From Aquificaceae bacterium (GTDB lineage Bacteria > Aquificota > Aquificia > Aquificales > Aquificaceae): 9,146 nucleotides of DNA. This document shows, in pieces, positions 7,227 through 9,146 of the stretch. Numbering within the stretch: position 1 is the first letter of the stretch; every line of letters begins with the position of its first letter. The translations under genes were made by a program, and so were the position numbers. The stretch spans positions 1-9,146 of the forward strand of contig WFPT01000073.1 in assembly GCA_015487365.1 (NCBI GenBank). Direction: 5' to 3'. The notes under the pieces are model-generated. The model was not told the origin of the DNA. It made no database searches and saw nothing but the letters and a program-made list of their open reading frames with translations.

Positions 7227-7937
7227 AAGGAGCTCCTTAGTGTAATCCTCCCTTGGGTTTTCAAAGATTTTATAAACGTCACCCTCTTCTACCACCTTCC
7301 CTTCCTTTAAGACTAAGACGTAGTCCCCTACCTCCGCAACCACTCCAAAGTCGTGGGTTACCAAAAGTATGGACTTTCCCTCTCTCTTTAAATTCCTAAA
7401 TATCTGCAACACCTTCTTCTGGGTGGAAACGTCCAAGGCGGTGGTGGGCTCGTCCGCAAGGATTAAGGAGGGATTTTGTATTAAAGCCATAGCTATTAAG
7501 ACCCTCTGTTTTTGTCCCCCGGAAAGCTGGTGGGGGTAAGAGTTTAAAATCCTATCGGTTTCGTAAAGGCCAACCTCCCTTAAAACCTCTTCCGCCTTTT
7601 TTTTATCTTCTTCACAGCACTCTAAAAGTTGCTCCCTCACCTTAAAGAGGGGGTCTAAGTAAAGGCTTGGCTCTTGAAAGATAAAGCCTATTTCCTTGCC
7701 CCTTATTCTGTTTAGCTCCTTTTCCGAAAGCTCTAAAAGGTTCTTACCCTTAAAGATGGCCTTACCCTTTACAGAGGCCCTGTTTAGCCTAATTAAACTC
7801 TTTAAAAGGGTAGTCTTACCACTCCCAGACTCCCCCACCACACAAACTATCTGTCCGTAATCCAACCAAAAGCTGACTCCCTTTAATACTTCCCTGCTTC
7901 CGTAAAAAACATGTAGGTCTTCAACCTTCAAAAGCAT
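7206..7937 (-). CDS. ABC transporter ATP-binding protein, oligopeptide/nickel (OppD/DppD) type
   Basis: The 243-aa product is a complete ABC ATPase domain: Walker A GESGSGKT (35-42), Q-loop Gln88 in FIFQEP, signature LSGGQKQR (138-145), Walker B LILADEP with Asp162 and Glu163, a D-loop, and H-loop His195. The pattern EPxxxLDP after the Q-loop and the tail [10 protein letters not shown] are typical of peptide/nickel importers. OppD and DppD proteins usually continue some 80 residues past that tail; this one stops just after it. No permease or binding-protein gene lies in the window, so its membrane partner is unknown. The ATG overlaps ispG by 17 nt, with AAAGGA at 7943-7948 five bases upstream, so it is probably co-translated with ispG. 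Its end overlaps pyrC tail to tail by 21 bp. Confidence 0.9.
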   Translation of the reverse strand: MLLKVEDLHVFYGSREVLKGVSFWLDYGQIVCVVGESGSGKTTLLKSLIRLNRASVKGKAIFKGKNLLELSEKELNRIRGKEIGFIFQEPSLYLDPLFKVREQLLECCEEDKKKAEEVLREVGLYETDRILNSYPHQLSGGQKQRVLIAMALIQNPSLILADEPTTALDVSTQKKVLQIFRNLKREGKSILLVTHDFGVVAEVGDYVLVLKEGKVVEEGDVYKIFENPREDYTKELLSSAFID

Positions 7938-8979
7938 CTATTTCCTTTAATAGCTCCTTGGCCATCTCCTCCTCTGAAACTCTTTTTATAGGTTTTCCCC
8001 TTTTAAAAAGCCAAGCAAAGCCCTTTCCACAGGCAAGTCCCAAGTCCGCTTCCCTTGCCTCCCCAAAGGCATTAACTACGCAACCCATTATGGCCACCTT
8101 TAAGGGTTTTTCCACACCCTTTAACTTTTCCTCAACTTCCCTTATTACCTTTTCCATATCAACCTCCAACCTACCGCAGGTGGGACAAGAAACTATCTCT
8201 AAGCCCTTCCTTCTAAGGCCCAGAGCCTTTAATATTTCGTAGGCCACCCTTACCTCCAAGGTGGGCTCCTCCGTTAAGGAAACCCTGATGGTCTCCCCTA
8301 TTCCCTCTGAAAGGAGAAGGGCTATACCCACTGCGGACTTAACTATTCCCCCTACCCCAAATCCCGCCTCAGTTATACCCACGTGGAGGGGAATGTCGGT
8401 CCTTCTTGCAAATTCAAGGTTTGCCCTGTAATTTTCCCAAAGGTCTGAGGACTTTATGGAAACCTTATAGTTTTTAAAGCCCCAAGCTTCAAACCTCTCA
8501 CACCATCTAAGTGCGCTTTCAAGGAGGGCCTGATGGCTGGGATAACCGTATTTTTCTAAAAGGTCCTTTTCCAAAGAGCCCGAATTCACCCCTATCCTTA
8601 TACAAACCCCCCTTTCCCTTGCAAACTCCACTATTTCCCTTACCACCTCCACCTTACCTATGTTTCCGGGATTTATCCTTATGCCCGCAACGCCCCTTTC
8701 TATTGAGCCTATCGCATAAGAGGGTGCAAAGTGTATGTCTGCTATAACGGGTAAGGGACTCCTCTTTACTATCTCTTCCAAGGCTTCCAAGTCCTCCCTG
8801 TGGGGGACCGCAACCCTTACTATTTCACAACCCTCTTTCTTTAACTCCTCTATCTGCTTTAAGGTATTTTCAACCTCTCTGGTTTTTGTGGAGGTCATAG
8901 ACTGAACTCTTATGGGATTGTCTCCCCCTATACCTACATTTCCCACTTTCACCTCCCTGGTTTTCCTCCTCTTGACCAT
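7921..8979 (-). CDS. ispG: 4-hydroxy-3-methylbut-2-enyl diphosphate synthase IspG (GcpE)
   Basis: IspG reduces methylerythritol cyclodiphosphate to HMBPP with a [4Fe-4S] cluster, the penultimate step of the MEP isoprenoid pathway. The 352-aa length matches the two-domain bacterial form without the extra domain of plants. The TIM-barrel part shows VQSMTSTKT (25-33), ADIHF (80-84) and RINPGNIG (101-108). The cluster domain has Cys265 and Cys268 in SCPTCGR, Cys300 in MGCVVN and Glu307 in GEAREAD, matching E. coli Cys270, Cys273, Cys305 and Glu312 in spacing. The loop after Cys300 reads VVNAFGEA, whereas most have VVNGPGEA. The start is ATG at 8977-8979 with no Shine-Dalgarno; -10-like boxes sit immediately upstream. 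Its stop overlaps the ABC ATPase gene. Confidence 0.97.
   Translation of the reverse strand: MVKRRKTREVKVGNVGIGGDNPIRVQSMTSTKTREVENTLKQIEELKKEGCEIVRVAVPHREDLEALEEIVKRSPLPVIADIHFAPSYAIGSIERGVAGIRINPGNIGKVEVVREIVEFARERGVCIRIGVNSGSLEKDLLEKYGYPSHQALLESALRWCERFEAWGFKNYKVSIKSSDLWENYRANLEFARRTDIPLHVGITEAGFGVGGIVKSAVGIALLLSEGIGETIRVSLTEEPTLEVRVAYEILKALGLRRKGLEIVSCPTCGRLEVDMEKVIREVEEKLKGVEKPLKVAIMGCVVNAFGEAREADLGLACGKGFAWLFKRGKPIKRVSEEEMAKELLKEIDAFEG
7943..7948 (-). promoter_or_regulatory. Shine-Dalgarno sequence for the ABC ATPase gene
   Basis: The minus strand reads AAAGGA with a five-base spacer to ATG at 7937, within the final codons of ispG. It supports ATG 7937 as the start. Confidence 0.5.
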
Positions 8980-8987
8980 GGTATAAT
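8979..8987 (+). promoter_or_regulatory. Possible outward extended -10 element
   Basis: TGGTATAAT matches the extended -10 consensus TGnTATAAT exactly on the plus strand, beginning inside the ispG start codon region. It would start transcription near 8994, reading right into the repeat and hairpin segment. No good -35 box lies 16-18 bp upstream, and the region is AT-rich, so chance is possible. Confidence 0.35.
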
Positions 8988-8990
8988 TTT

Positions 8991-9021
8991 AATATATAGG
9001 TAACCTTTGGCTCCTTGGCAA
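8991..9021 (-). promoter_or_regulatory. Probable ispG promoter
   Basis: On the minus strand TTGCCA (9016-9021) resembles a -35 box. Two overlapping -10 options follow: TATATA at 8993-8998 (17-bp spacing) and TATATT at 8991-8996 (19-bp spacing). A third, TAAAAT at 8986-8991, would put +1 exactly at the ispG ATG. All predict a leader of roughly zero to eight bases. Confidence 0.55.
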
Positions 9022-9049
9022 CTGAATATGGGCATGAGCATCAAAATGT

Positions 9050-9073
9050 CTTGATGCTTTGATGCTTTGATGA
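9050..9073 (+). repeat. Tandem octamer repeat, three units
   Basis: Three consecutive 8-bp units read CTTGATGC, TTTGATGC and TTTGATGA. The first and second differ at their first base and the third at its last. The first unit is also the right arm of an inverted repeat: AGCATCAA at 9037-9044 pairs with TTGATGCT at 9051-9058 around a six-base loop. Confidence 0.85.
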
Positions 9074-9087
9074 CAGGTAGCTTAAAC

Positions 9088-9102
9088 CCTTGATTTTCAA
9101 GG
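9088..9102. repeat. Perfect inverted repeat (hairpin A)
   Basis: CCTTGA (9088-9093) and TCAAGG (9097-9102) are complementary around TTT. Its right arm shares CAAGG with the left arm of the next hairpin, so the two cannot form together. Confidence 0.75.
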
Positions 9103-9122
9103 CTTAGAGCCTTGTAATTTTT
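9098..9122 (+). terminator. Possible intrinsic terminator (hairpin B plus T-tract)
   Basis: CAAGGCT (9098-9104) pairs perfectly with AGCCTTG (9108-9114) around TAG. It is followed by TAA and five Ts (9118-9122), the rightward terminator layout. The stem is short at 7 bp, and an outer pair AAACCC (9084-9089) with GGGTTT (9125-9130) could compete. No T-tract follows on the minus strand. Confidence 0.45.
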
Positions 9123-9146
9123 AGGGGTTTCTTTTACACTGGAGAC

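Larger units (their letters stand above)
8980..9146. other. Non-coding segment upstream of ispG
   Basis: I find no protein gene in this 167-bp segment on either strand. It contains the ispG promoter, a short open frame ATG...TGA at 9028-9051 (MGMSIKMS, no Shine-Dalgarno, not supported as a gene), an octamer tandem repeat, and several inverted repeats ending in a T-tract. The gene beyond the right edge is not visible. Confidence 0.6.

Noticed and set aside
7227..7238. Palindrome AAGGAGCTCCTT just after the pyrC stop, as a terminator
   Set aside because: It would give at most a four-base stem with a four-base loop and no T-tract, and it falls in ABC ATPase coding sequence (Lys-Glu-Leu-Leu).
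9028..9051. Met-rich eight-codon leader peptide (MGMSIKMS) ahead of the hairpins
   Set aside because: There is no Shine-Dalgarno sequence and no visible downstream gene, so three Met codons in a short frame are not enough to claim attenuation.
9072..9146. A tRNA-like anticodon arm (CAAGG, seven-base loop with TAG, CCTTG at 9098-9114)
   Set aside because: No acceptor stem, D-arm or TTC-containing T-arm can be drawn around it, so the hairpin is better read as a terminator-like structure.
9126..9146. GTTTC at the right edge as the start of a CRISPR repeat
   Set aside because: Only one incomplete copy is in the window and no repeat-spacer periodicity is visible.

Overview
The window looks like a compact chromosomal segment from a thermophilic bacterium, most likely in or near the Aquificota. 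That placement is an inference from three things: the Aquifex-like character of several proteins (dihydroorotase, TrmD, IspG), strongly purine-loaded coding strands, and heavy use of AGG/AGA for arginine. Nothing here fixes a genus. All complete genes are intact core housekeeping genes. I see no insertion sequence, phage gene or toxin-antitoxin pair, and no CRISPR array.

Layout. Positions 1-3656 are a leftward block: der (GTPase for 50S assembly), rpmF (ribosomal protein L32), plsX and fabH (phospholipid and fatty-acid initiation), and the 5' part of ybeY (rRNA maturation), which runs off the left edge. A 43-bp divergent gap follows. Positions 3700-7226 are a rightward block: a tandem-domain universal stress protein, rlmB-like rRNA methyltransferase, trmD and pyrC. 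Positions 7206-8979 are a leftward pair: ispG, then a peptide-type ABC ATPase. This pair meets pyrC tail to tail with a 21-bp overlap. The last 167 bp (8980-9146) carry no recognisable protein gene. They hold an 8-bp tandem repeat and several inverted repeats, one of which resembles an intrinsic terminator.

How the genes relate. Every same-strand junction overlaps by 1 to 44 nt except der-rpmF, whose 50-bp gap holds a near-consensus sigma-70 promoter. Ribosome assembly and RNA modification (der, rpmF, ybeY, rlmB, trmD) is the dominant theme. It is interleaved with membrane-lipid initiation (plsX, fabH), pyrimidine synthesis (pyrC) and isoprenoid synthesis (ispG).

The most interesting signals are regulatory. 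First, the genes that head transcription units lack Shine-Dalgarno sequences and have -10-like boxes only 6 to 11 nt before the start codon, which suggests leaderless or near-leaderless mRNAs. Second, the right-edge non-coding segment has an outward extended -10 box, repeats, mutually exclusive hairpins and a T-tract, so it could be a small RNA or an attenuated leader. I did not find a clear new multi-gene system.
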